Shown here: positions 7,871 to 16,424 of the stretch, piece after piece | Layout of the letters: every line of letters starts with the position of its first letter | Position numbering within the stretch: the first letter of the stretch is position 1 | Assembly (NCBI RefSeq): GCF_051027545.1 | Contig: NZ_CP194902.1 | Location: 4,340,001 to 4,404,000 of the forward strand | Length of the DNA: 64,000 bases | DNA from: Methylocaldum sp002005105 | GTDB taxonomy: Bacteria > Pseudomonadota > Gammaproteobacteria > Methylococcales > Methylococcaceae | Direction of reading: 5' to 3' | Made by a program: the position numbers and the translations under genes | Notes under the pieces: model-generated | The model's database searches: none | Told to the model about the DNA's origin: nothing | Seen by the model: the letters and a program-made list of their open reading frames with translations, nothing else

Positions 7871-9820
7871 ATGAAGACACTGACCTCATCCCTTCGCTCG
7901 GTACTTGGCTGCGGAACGGCCGCAATCATCCTCACCACGCTGATTTCCTGTACGGAATCCGGACAGGGCGGAAAACCGCCCGAGAAGCAGACACGCAGCT
8001 GGGCGGACGAACGCTCGGAGCGGGAAAAGCTTCAGACGGCCTATTTGAACGATTCCACCGTCAAGCGAATCTCGACCGACGACGCCGCTCGCACGCCCTG
8101 GTACAGCAACCGGTTGGGATACGAGTGGTTCAAGGCCTACCCTCTCAGCGTCAACGGCATACCTTATGTCTTCCTGCGCGCCCTGATCGAAACCTATCCG
8201 GAAATCTGGAACGGGGAAGGCTCGCTGGGAAATCTGGGATTCGGTCCCCATCCGGACGACTACGATCCCGCAACCGGCCAGCTGCTTCCTCCGGAACAGC
8301 GCCATCCCCTGCCTTACGGGCTTTTCACCGTCCAGGACCCCGCCGTTCCCGAGGACAAGCGTACGGACAACGTATTCTTTTCGTGCGGGGCCTGTCATAC
8401 GGGGCGCGTGTACGTCAAAGACCGGGTCCAGTATCTCGTCGGCGCTCCCAATACCGAAATCGACGCGCAAGCCTACGCTCAGCTTCTCTACCGAAGCGGC
8501 AAGATGTTCATCAAGGTCGACAGCCCCGATCCGAGCCAGATAAAAGCCGATCCGGATCAGATCGCCAAGATCGCATCTTTCCTCAAGACCAAGGTCGAAA
8601 CGGACCCCGCCTGGTTCTATGGCGGACGGACGCCCGAGGAACGCTCGGCCGGCGCCGAACGCGCCAGGGTACAGGTGGCGCGCGTATTGGACAATCTGCC
8701 GGGCGCCGTGGCCGGACTGATCGCTTCGGCCAAGAAAACGGAACTGATGTATCACGCGCTGACCTCGAAGCTTTCCTACACCGAGAAGGATGGCCAAAAG
8801 GCGCCGGGGGTGTTCGGCCCGCGCCCCGGCCGCATGGATGCCTTCGGCATCGCCGCCGGATTGGTCGCGCTGCATGCCAAGCGGGAAGGTTTCTTTGCGC
8901 GCCTGCCCGACGATCATCCGTTCTTCGCGGGATTGGAAAATCTGCCCCGCGAGGAACGCCTCAAGCAGGCCGGTCAGCGGCTGTTCGCGACCGCGCCCGA
9001 GTGGATGCCTCACGATCCCGGCGCATCAGACATCAAGAGCCTGTGGTTCTCTCGCGACCATGCCGCCGCCAATTGGGACGCCAACCAGGCCGCCGAGTCC
9101 CGGGTAATCGCCTCGGGGGTTTCCTCGGGAGGCGATCCGTCCAAAGTCGATGTCCGCATCCATGAACCCATGAATCCGTTCATCGACAATCTGCCGCCTA
9201 CGCCCTATCCCTTTGCGGTCGATCTCGACCTGGCGGCCAAAGGCAAGCCGCTGTTCGAGGAAAAATGCGCGTCGGCCTGTCACCATGCGCGCAACGAGAA
9301 GGTTTACAACGTCGGCAGCGACATGAATCGGGCGACGCAGATCACGCCGACGGCGCGCCTCGGGCTGCTCGAACTGACCCGTGAAGCCTGCGAGCTGTAC
9401 GTGGAAAATGGCGGCAGCGACTGGTGCCGGCCGAAACGCGGCAGCCGCGCCGGCGACGACGAAGCCTATTTCGGCATGCCGCGCGGCGACAAGTCGGGCT
9501 ACAAGGCCGATGTCCTCCACGGCATTTGGGCCCAGGCACCCTATTTTCACAACGGCTCGGTACCGACCCTGTGGCATCTTTTCCGCCCCGCCGAGCGGCC
9601 GGAGAAGTTCATTCGCGGCAACATCAAGTACGACGAAACCAAGGTCGGCTTCGTCTGGGACAAAGCGCCGCAGCTCGACGAATACGGAGCCGGCGATACG
9701 GTGCACTTCGCCGAGCACGATACGACGCTCCGCGGCAACTCGAATGCCGGCCATACCTACGGTAGCGAATGGTCGGACGACCAGGTCCGCGCCGTTATCG
9801 AGTACATGAAAACGCTGTAG
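7871..9820 (+). CDS. Di-haem c-type lipoprotein, cytochrome c peroxidase / fatty-acid dioxygenase superfamily
   Basis: 649 residues with a lipobox LISC giving a lipidated Cys27. Two haem attachment sites are visible: C172-GACH and C466-ASA-C470-H471. The second is CxxxCH rather than CxxCH. The large size and overall layout resemble the di-haem peroxidase superfamily that includes RoxA-like oxygenases and the Pseudomonas oleate 10S-dioxygenase/diol synthase pair. A C-terminal segment (HGIWAQAPYFHNGSVPTLW) is the conserved end block. It is likely anchored in the outer periplasm. The P450 gene follows after 13 bases. Oxygenase activity is inference; a peroxidase or electron-transfer role is the alternative. 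Confidence 0.75.
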   Translation: MKTLTSSLRSVLGCGTAAIILTTLISCTESGQGGKPPEKQTRSWADERSEREKLQTAYLNDSTVKRISTDDAARTPWYSNRLGYEWFKAYPLSVNGIPYVFLRALIETYPEIWNGEGSLGNLGFGPHPDDYDPATGQLLPPEQRHPLPYGLFTVQDPAVPEDKRTDNVFFSCGACHTGRVYVKDRVQYLVGAPNTEIDAQAYAQLLYRSGKMFIKVDSPDPSQIKADPDQIAKIASFLKTKVETDPAWFYGGRTPEERSAGAERARVQVARVLDNLPGAVAGLIASAKKTELMYHALTSKLSYTEKDGQKAPGVFGPRPGRMDAFGIAAGLVALHAKREGFFARLPDDHPFFAGLENLPREERLKQAGQRLFATAPEWMPHDPGASDIKSLWFSRDHAAANWDANQAAESRVIASGVSSGGDPSKVDVRIHEPMNPFIDNLPPTPYPFAVDLDLAAKGKPLFEEKCASACHHARNEKVYNVGSDMNRATQITPTARLGLLELTREACELYVENGGSDWCRPKRGSRAGDDEAYFGMPRGDKSGYKADVLHGIWAQAPYFHNGSVPTLWHLFRPAERPEKFIRGNIKYDETKVGFVWDKAPQLDEYGAGDTVHFAEHDTTLRGNSNAGHTYGSEWSDDQVRAVIEYMKTL

Positions 9821-9833
9821 GGAAGAAGGACTC

Positions 9834-11705
9834 ATGGCCGGATCGAACTGGATGACGATACGGGAGCAGCTCTATGGACAGGGCTGCAGGCTCATCAAAC
9901 TGATCAAGGCGGCGTTGGGAAACACGCCGAGTGACTCCGGGCCGGGAAAGACACCGGCCCCGACTCCGCCACCGGCTACTAGCTTTTTGCGTGAAGTGGC
10001 GGGTGCCGAAGAAGGCACTCCCCTGCCGTCTCCGCCGCCGCCGATGCCGAACCCGAATGATCCAAAATACGCGGACGATCCCGGCGCCTACGAGAAGGAC
10101 AAGCAAGCGGCGGAGACGGCCGCCGCGGCTTTCGCCACGGCGGCGAAGGCACGGGGCGGGGCCGTGGCGCAGGTGATCTCCAAATGGCTGGTGACCGCGC
10201 CTTATGCGATGTTCCAGGAGCTCTTGGCGCAACCTAGGGACGCCATGCCGATCTTCAAGCCGGCCATCGGTCCCGTGATCGTCATGCGGCATCCGGAAGT
10301 CATCCGCTGCCTGGAGCGTACCGACCTGTTCACCGTGGACCCTTACGCGGCGGAGATGGCGCGCGCCACGGACGACAAGACCAAACACCCGGAAGCATAC
10401 TCCCACTTCATGCTCGGCACCGACCGGGACGATCTCTACCGGCTGGACGACGTGATCCTGCGCCGCGCCGTGTCGCGCTCCGACGAGGAAACGCTTTCGC
10501 GCCTGACTCGCGACGAGGCCGAACGCTGGACGCATCGGGCGCAAGCCGAGGGGATCGGCGAAATCGACGTGGTACCGACGCTCGCGAAATTCGTGCCGCT
10601 TCGGATCGTCGGCGATTATCTGGGAGTCCACTATTACGATTTCGGAACGCCGTCCGTGCTGCCCGGCCTTCGCGGGGGCGACCGCTTTCCGCTGGACCCG
10701 GACCTGCAAGCCGTGTTCTCGTTCGGCAAGATTACGGAAGGCATCGTACCCACGGCGGACGACCTGTTCATCTGGGTCAAGGATGCATTCCGCAACATCT
10801 TCAACAACTTCAGCCCGGCCCATCCCTTATTCGCCGAATTCCGCGAACGCGGCGTGATCGCGACCGAGTATCTGAGCGCCTACGTATTTGCCTTGCTCAA
10901 GCACTACAAGGAACGGCTGCGGCAGGGCGAAACAGTCCCCGATACCATGCTGACGCGGCTCTTGCGAATGCAGCTCGAGCTCGAGCGGGACGGCGAGACA
11001 TTGACGGACGAGTTCGCAGCCCGCCTCGGCACGCCCTTGACGAAAGACGAGCTGGCGAAACGCCTTTCCGATTCGATGATCCGGTCCAACGTGTTCGGCA
11101 CGGCGGTCGGCGCGGTGGTGAATCCCCAGGAAGCCACAGCCCGGATTCTCGACTCCATGCTCCGCCTGAAGAATGGCGAATACGAGGTGCTGAACGGTTC
11201 CAGCTACGAACAGGCCGTACGTTTGGCGAACATCGAGCCGGATAGCCCGGATTATGCCGAAAGCCTCGCGGGACTGCGCAAATACGCCCTGGAAGCCTTG
11301 CGCCTGCAGCCGCAGGGCGAAGTCTTGTTGCGGCTGTGCGTGAAGGACAATACCGAACTCGGCGGCGTTCCCCTTCGCGCCGGAACCCTCGTGTTCGCGG
11401 CCTATGCCGCGGCAATGCGGGATCCCGAGACGGTGCCGAACCCGTCAGCCTTCGACATTACCCGCGACGAACGGCTGGTCCCCTACCTCGGCGATCGCGA
11501 ACGCGCCCATGAGGCGCCGCAAAGTCAGATCTATCTGCAGCACGGCTACGGACGGCATAAATGCCTCGGACGCTATGCCTCGGAGATAACCATGCGCGAA
11601 TCGCTGCGCGCCATGCTGCGTCTGGGCTCGCTGGAACGCCGCGGCTCGCTCGAGATGGATGAGCAGAATTTGTATGCGATGAGTCTACGGATCGGATTCC
11701 GCTAG
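9834..11705 (+). CDS. Cytochrome P450 with atypical I-helix and haem motif
   Basis: 623 residues. The first roughly 120 are low-complexity, rich in Pro and Ala. The P450 core then shows the K-helix E487-ALR-490 and the cysteine-ligand loop GYGRHKCLG with C577. The usual Phe seven residues before the cysteine is His. The region expected to be the I-helix reads GTAVGAVVNPQEATAR and lacks the normal acid-threonine pair needed for O2 activation. These departures recall P450s that rearrange hydroperoxides (fungal diol synthases, CYP74). SD GGAAGAAGG. No signal peptide is evident. It is co-transcribed with the di-haem gene. Substrate is inferred, not shown. Confidence 0.8.
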   Translation: MAGSNWMTIREQLYGQGCRLIKLIKAALGNTPSDSGPGKTPAPTPPPATSFLREVAGAEEGTPLPSPPPPMPNPNDPKYADDPGAYEKDKQAAETAAAAFATAAKARGGAVAQVISKWLVTAPYAMFQELLAQPRDAMPIFKPAIGPVIVMRHPEVIRCLERTDLFTVDPYAAEMARATDDKTKHPEAYSHFMLGTDRDDLYRLDDVILRRAVSRSDEETLSRLTRDEAERWTHRAQAEGIGEIDVVPTLAKFVPLRIVGDYLGVHYYDFGTPSVLPGLRGGDRFPLDPDLQAVFSFGKITEGIVPTADDLFIWVKDAFRNIFNNFSPAHPLFAEFRERGVIATEYLSAYVFALLKHYKERLRQGETVPDTMLTRLLRMQLELERDGETLTDEFAARLGTPLTKDELAKRLSDSMIRSNVFGTAVGAVVNPQEATARILDSMLRLKNGEYEVLNGSSYEQAVRLANIEPDSPDYAESLAGLRKYALEALRLQPQGEVLLRLCVKDNTELGGVPLRAGTLVFAAYAAAMRDPETVPNPSAFDITRDERLVPYLGDRERAHEAPQSQIYLQHGYGRHKCLGRYASEITMRESLRAMLRLGSLERRGSLEMDEQNLYAMSLRIGFR

Positions 11706-11714
11706 ACGCCACAA

Positions 11715-11737
11715 AGGCGGATGCGCTGCGTCCGCCT
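11715..11737. terminator. Hairpin between convergent P450 and patatin genes
   Basis: Seven-base stem AGGCGGA/TCCGCCT with a 9-nt loop, in the 43-base gap between converging genes. Probably a bidirectional terminator, though the flanking T-runs are poor. Confidence 0.5.
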
Positions 11738-11748
11738 CCTTCCGCACC

Positions 11749-13512
11749 TCATAATCCGCGTTCGCTCAAATCGTCCCGTACGATCTTCAGCATGGCGCCG
11801 ATGGGTCCTTTGTGCGGACTTCGGATCAGGTTCAACAAGCGTTCGTTGAGCTTGACTACTTCCCAGCCGACGCGGCTCACGATCCAGTTCATGGAGAGAC
11901 GCTCGAGCTCGGTGTCGATGAGCCGCTTCACCACCGCGTCGGTCCGGCGTCTTAACAGCCGTTCCAGGACTTTCATGTCCGGACGTCGGTTCACCGGCCA
12001 TTCCGGCAAAGGTTCCTCGACGCCGAGAGAATCGGTCAATGGAATAATCGGCAGGAGGTCCATACCCGCTTCGTTCTTGAACCGGAGTTTTTCTTTGAGC
12101 GTCGGCGGCCAATCCCGAAACAGCGGGTTGTCGTACGCCAGGCCGAACGTCCGCCGGAGGAATTGCTGGCAGTTGCGGCGACCGAGGCGATAATCGTGCT
12201 GCCGGTACGCCTCGCTCAGAAATCCGGCGAATCCGCCCAGCCCGCCGGTGGCGAGCGGATAACGCGCGCGCTGCTCCTTGCCATCCCTGATTTCGGTGCG
12301 CGTAGGCGCGATGAGAAAACGGCTGAAGACGCTCGGGTCCCGAGCCAGCTCCAACTCGTCTTTCTTGAATCGCAGCTCCGACAAAACTGCGGAAATCAAT
12401 GCGGGCAGCGTTCCGAGAAGGCGAAGACTGGACTCCGGGTCGTAGCGGAGATCCAAAACCGACTGGTTCGGAAACGGATCGATCATAAGAATCGCGCGCT
12501 TCGCATCCTCGGCCCCGCGCGGGCTGCGATTCGCCGAGCCGGCAAGGCAGCGGCGCGCGATCTCGAAGGGTTCGTTGTTGGCGAGACCTCCGTCGATATT
12601 GGCGAACCGATACTCCCAGCGATCGATATCCGTCTCCTTCAACTCGTCCGGCCACATCGGCGGAATTTCCTTCTCGACTTCGCACACGCAACGCTGGCTC
12701 CGGTCGCACTTGGGCTCCTGGGGAATGCTCCAGCGGCGGCGGTTGTAGTTGCCCGCCGAGCGCGTCAGGCTGCGAGCCGCCAGAGCGGCGGGAAACGCCG
12801 AGCTCGCCAGCGCGGCTTCTTTCAAGAGCCTCCAATTGCCCTCTTCCTGGTCGTCCCGCCCGAGCGGCACGGAATCGTTCCACTTCGACGCTTTGTCGGT
12901 CGGGCTGAGCGAAAAATGCATGTAATCGGCGTGCTGAGACATGCCGTAGTCGCGGTCCTGCTCGGCCGAGAAACGAATGGAATAAGGCACGCCTCTCAAA
13001 TTCGTGACGCACAGGATCACATCCAGTGGATCGGCCATGTACTCGGGCCACGGGGCTCCGGACCATGCGGTGGCCAGGGCGTTTCTAGCCGCATCGTCGA
13101 GTACGGTCGAATCCAGCAGCGAAGGCACCTTGGCACCCGGCCGCTCCAGATCGCGAGCGTCGAGCAATGGGCCTATATCGACCCGCTCGACCCAGGTCTC
13201 GTAAAGCTTGTTTCGCGCGCTGCCGGTTTGCGAATTCATATGCAGCAGACCGCCGCGCAGCTCCGACGCCAGCACGGCCGCCGTAACGCCTCCGGCCGAG
13301 GCGCCGGTTACCACCGAGATCTTCACGTCGTGCGGGGGCGTATCGGGTACTCCTCTTTGCTTCGCCCGATACCAAGAGTCCAGCGCCTCGGTCAGGAAAT
13401 CGATGACTCCGGCCGTGTATGCGCCGGCGGACACCGCGCCAGCCATGACCAACCCGATTTCGAACGTGGTTGGCGACAGGCCGCTCTCGGCTTCTGCCAT
13501 GCTTGATTCCAT
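11749..13512 (-). CDS. Patatin-like phospholipase
   Basis: 587 residues. The patatin catalytic dyad is present: S72 in GASAGG and D307 in NIDGG. The oxyanion segment near the N-terminus is MAGAVSAGAY rather than the usual GGGxxG. There is a long C-terminal region of about 280 residues beyond the core, with cysteines around 269-277 (CDRSQRCVC). These enzymes release fatty acids from membrane lipids. No signal peptide is seen, so it is probably cytosolic or membrane-associated. It converges on the di-haem/P450 operon, which would fit supply of free fatty acids. An ATG at 13500 is an alternative start. Confidence 0.85.
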   Translation of the reverse strand: MESSMAEAESGLSPTTFEIGLVMAGAVSAGAYTAGVIDFLTEALDSWYRAKQRGVPDTPPHDVKISVVTGASAGGVTAAVLASELRGGLLHMNSQTGSARNKLYETWVERVDIGPLLDARDLERPGAKVPSLLDSTVLDDAARNALATAWSGAPWPEYMADPLDVILCVTNLRGVPYSIRFSAEQDRDYGMSQHADYMHFSLSPTDKASKWNDSVPLGRDDQEEGNWRLLKEAALASSAFPAALAARSLTRSAGNYNRRRWSIPQEPKCDRSQRCVCEVEKEIPPMWPDELKETDIDRWEYRFANIDGGLANNEPFEIARRCLAGSANRSPRGAEDAKRAILMIDPFPNQSVLDLRYDPESSLRLLGTLPALISAVLSELRFKKDELELARDPSVFSRFLIAPTRTEIRDGKEQRARYPLATGGLGGFAGFLSEAYRQHDYRLGRRNCQQFLRRTFGLAYDNPLFRDWPPTLKEKLRFKNEAGMDLLPIIPLTDSLGVEEPLPEWPVNRRPDMKVLERLLRRRTDAVVKRLIDTELERLSMNWIVSRVGWEVVKLNERLLNLIRSPHKGPIGAMLKIVRDDLSERGL

Positions 13513-13537
13513 ATCCTAGTACTCCCGACTTTGACTC

Positions 13538-14545
13538 CTATCCGGCTTCGCTCTGGCGTAGCCAACGAAGGGTATCTTCAAGCGTCTGCTGCAAGGGACG
13601 CGGCGTCCAGCCGAGTTCCTCGCGCGCACGGGCGGTGTCGTACCAAGCGTAGCGGCCCAGGATTTGGAGCACGCTGCGGGTAACCGGGAACGGTTTTCGG
13701 AGCAGGGCGTAACCGGCCTGCATCACCGTAACCAGGGCATAGGCCGCCCAGACCGGCAGCCGCAAACGGGGCGGCCGCACGCCCGCGATAGCGGCGGTTT
13801 GTCCCAAAAGATCGTCCACCATCACGTTGTGGCCGTTGAGCAGATAGCGCTGGCCGGGGCGGCCGCGTTCGGCAGCCAGCAGCATTCCGTCCGCGAAATC
13901 GCGAACGTCCAGACAGCCGAAACCGACCGGAACGGTGAAGGGAAGCTTGCCGGCGCTGACCGCCTTGAGAAGTTTATTGGCGGGCGCGCCGACGTAATCC
14001 TCGGGCCCCATGGTAAAAGAAGGATTGACCGCGACTACCGACATACTGGGGCTCGATCGTCCGAGCGCCTCCTCTTCGGCCTGTCGCCGGCTTGCCGCAT
14101 ACGGGAGATCCAGGCGGTGAACGGTGCCGTCCGCGGTCTCGTCGAGCGGCTCCGGCTTCCGGTTGACGCCCACGGTGAGCGCGCTGCTGGTCACGACGAC
14201 CCGCGTAACGCCCGAGTCCGCGGACACATCCAGGAGATTGCGCGTTCCGACCACGTTCACTTGCTGCATACGCTCCTCTAGCCCTCCACCGATGCTGACC
14301 AGAAAAGCCAGATGAAAAATCGTATCCACCCCGTCGCAGGCGGCACGCAAGGAAATCGCATCCTCGACCGAGCCTCGGACGATGTCCACATCCAAATCCC
14401 GCAAGGTGGACGGATCGGTGTCTTGCGGGATCAGCGCACGCGGCCGGATACCCTTTTCATTCAGACGCTTGGTGACATGGTAACCGAGAAAGCTGGTCGG
14501 TCCGGTGACGAGGACCTTGCTCTTTGCATTCAGTATCTCGTTCAT
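13538..14545 (-). CDS. NAD-dependent epimerase/dehydratase, extended SDR (HpnA/dihydroflavonol-reductase-like)
   Basis: 335 residues with the Rossmann motif GPTSFLG (15-21), the second-strand region VTSSALT and the catalytic YxxxK site read as Y149-AAS-R153, with arginine for the near-universal lysine. The C-terminal part has the DVRDFADGMLLA block seen in hopanoid-associated sugar epimerases and flavonoid reductases. The start ATG at 14545 follows GGGGG; a GTG at 14554 also opens the frame. It lies 25 bases upstream of the patatin gene in the same direction, so they probably form one transcript. The substrate is unknown. Confidence 0.75.
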   Translation of the reverse strand: MNEILNAKSKVLVTGPTSFLGYHVTKRLNEKGIRPRALIPQDTDPSTLRDLDVDIVRGSVEDAISLRAACDGVDTIFHLAFLVSIGGGLEERMQQVNVVGTRNLLDVSADSGVTRVVVTSSALTVGVNRKPEPLDETADGTVHRLDLPYAASRRQAEEEALGRSSPSMSVVAVNPSFTMGPEDYVGAPANKLLKAVSAGKLPFTVPVGFGCLDVRDFADGMLLAAERGRPGQRYLLNGHNVMVDDLLGQTAAIAGVRPPRLRLPVWAAYALVTVMQAGYALLRKPFPVTRSVLQILGRYAWYDTARAREELGWTPRPLQQTLEDTLRWLRQSEAG

Positions 14546-14730
14546 AGCGATCACAACCCCCTTATTCTTGGAATTACGGGAACGGGCGGGTATATCGAAA
14601 AGGCTGCGCCGCTGGAGGAAGACGTAAATTCAGAATCTATTCGAAATACATTCAGGATATGGAAAGCCGTAAGATCTCGATAATCCCACAATCCTGAATC
14701 TCTTATGGTTTCCGCCTCGCTCTATCCGAT

Positions 14731-14956
14731 TTATTCCATTCGGCTTTCGCGTGAACACTCATCGTAGGGTGGGTTAGCCCCTCGGCTCCGCTTGGGACAC
14801 GCCCTTCGACGGAGCTCAGGACAGGCTCCACGTAACCCGCCGATTGGGAGTCGCTCGGCGGGTTACGGCCTCGCGGCCTAACCCACCATCGATGGGTTTC
14901 GCTTCGCTCTACCCATCCTACAAAATGAATGCCTGATTGAAAGCGATTTGGAATTA
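14731..14956. repeat. Long interspersed palindromic repeat, family 2, copy B
   Basis: 226 bases matching 2110-2287 over both ends, but with about 48 extra bases after GGGTTAGC that contain CTTCGACGGAGCTCAGGACAGG, a relative of the repeat at 25981. The central hairpin has arms GTAACCCGCCG and CGGCGGGTTAC, that is, the A-T pair of copy A replaced by a G-C pair on both sides. Confidence 0.85.
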
Positions 14957-15313
14957 CACAGGTTTTCCATGGCGCAGCCGGCATTATGTTTCACGCAATC
15001 CCGTAACAGCAAGACATTTCAAGGATAACCACTGAAAAGGTACAAAACGCCCCCTATGCAGCACACATGCCCATATCCGGCTAAAACCCTTCCGTCGACC
15101 GGGGTTTTGCCGTACGCGGGGCCGCATTTCCACCCGCTTTAATCGATTGACAACGGCTCGGCGCAAGCGCATTGTTTTCTCAAAAATAGCCTTGAATACC
15201 TTTTCGATGTGACCACGTAAGGCAAGGGGTCGAAACTTACCCCTACCGTCCAGCGCGCGGCGGAATTACGGCGAAAAATCGAATCAATAAAGAGTTTTAT
15301 TGAGGGGGCTGAT
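14957..15313. other. Intergenic before the DUF2235 gene
   Basis: 357 bases after the repeat. A TTGACA occurs at about 15147 without a convincing -10 partner. Otherwise nothing is recognised. The start codon at 15314 is preceded by TGAGGGGG. Confidence 0.35.
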
Positions 15314-16336
15314 ATGAAACGGATCGTCATTTGCTTCGACGGCACATGGAACAAACCCGCCGACGAACGCTTGCCCGCCGACCGGCAGATCGAGACCAAT
15401 GTTTGCCGGTTTTATAAATCGGTCACGGACACTGCGGCAGATGGTATCCGGCAAGTTAAATGGTATGACGAAGGCATAGGCACAAAATGGTATGACCGCT
15501 TTATTGGCGGCTCCACGGGAGCGGGACTGGAGAAAAATATCCTCGACGGTTACAAGTTTCTCGCCAAGGAATATCGGGAAAGCGACGAGGTTTATATTCT
15601 CGGCTTCAGCCGCGGCGCCTATACCGCCAGGAGTTTAGCCGGACTCATTCGCAATTGCGGTCTGGTGAAAAACAAGCAGCTTTCCCTGCGTATGGCCATG
15701 GCCTATGGCATCTACCGTACCAGAGACGACGGTCCCGATTCTTCGACCGCTCTGGACTTTAGGGCAAGGTTTTCTCGGGAAATCAAAATTAAGTTTCTCG
15801 GCGTGTGGGATACGGTCGGCGCACTGGGTATTCCGCTGGATATCTTGAAGCGCCTGAACATGTATTTTTACCAGTTCCACGACACGAGATTGAGCCATAT
15901 CGTCGAAAACGGTTACCAAGCCATCGCGATCGACGAACATCGAACGGATTACGATATCTGTTTATGGACGCCCGATGCGAGTCCCCAACAAAACCTGGAA
16001 CAGCGCTGGTTTGTCGGTGCGCACAGCGATGTCGGCGGGGGATATCCGGATCGGCGCCTGTCCGACCTAACGTTGCGTTGGATTCAAGATAAAGCCATGG
16101 CGGCGGGCCTCGGGGTTACTCCGATAGACGTGGGAGCCGATAATTACCTCGGAGCGATTACCGATTCCTACGCACAATTCCTCAACGGGGTTTATGCCCA
16201 CACACAACAGCGTCATTATCGCGCCTTAGGTACTGCCAGGTTCGGCAACGAGGTGATCGACGACTCGGCACAAAGACGGCGCAAGAAAGACCGCAATTAC
16301 AAGCCGCCGAACGCCGGTTTGCCGCCGCTGCGATGA
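15314..16336 (+). CDS. DUF2235 alpha/beta-hydrolase (Tle1-like phospholipase domain)
   Basis: 340 residues of the DUF2235 family. It begins KRIVICFDGTWNK (first strand and oxyanion region) and has the nucleophile elbow GFSRGAY (about 96-102) with Ser in GxSxG, followed by FVGAHSDVGGGY (about 233-244), which carries the catalytic Asp. Members include type VI secretion phospholipase effectors, but no secretion or immunity gene is adjacent, so this may be a housekeeping lipid or ester hydrolase. It is about the size of the bare domain. The last 20 residues are strongly basic (RRRKKDR). Confidence 0.82.
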   Translation: MKRIVICFDGTWNKPADERLPADRQIETNVCRFYKSVTDTAADGIRQVKWYDEGIGTKWYDRFIGGSTGAGLEKNILDGYKFLAKEYRESDEVYILGFSRGAYTARSLAGLIRNCGLVKNKQLSLRMAMAYGIYRTRDDGPDSSTALDFRARFSREIKIKFLGVWDTVGALGIPLDILKRLNMYFYQFHDTRLSHIVENGYQAIAIDEHRTDYDICLWTPDASPQQNLEQRWFVGAHSDVGGGYPDRRLSDLTLRWIQDKAMAAGLGVTPIDVGADNYLGAITDSYAQFLNGVYAHTQQRHYRALGTARFGNEVIDDSAQRRRKKDRNYKPPNAGLPPLR

Positions 16337-16424
16337 AACGCCGCTGAGCCGGCGATAAAGGGCTATCGCCATAACCCGGTAAGGTTGGATAGATAACGTC
16401 TCATAATGCTTGAGGATCAGGCTC

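Noticed and set aside
8125..9165. 346-codon frame inside the di-haem gene
   Set aside because: Out-of-frame reading of the same strand, rich in Arg/Ser; the di-haem frame carries the signal peptide and haem motifs.
11702..13066. Long frame (454 codons) antisense-overlapping the patatin gene
   Set aside because: Same strand, other frame; high Arg/Ser/Pro content and no motif. The patatin frame has complete catalytic motifs.
12163..13506. Long plus-strand frame of 447 codons opposite the patatin gene
   Set aside because: A shadow frame typical of GC-rich coding DNA; no recognisable domain and no ribosome-binding site.
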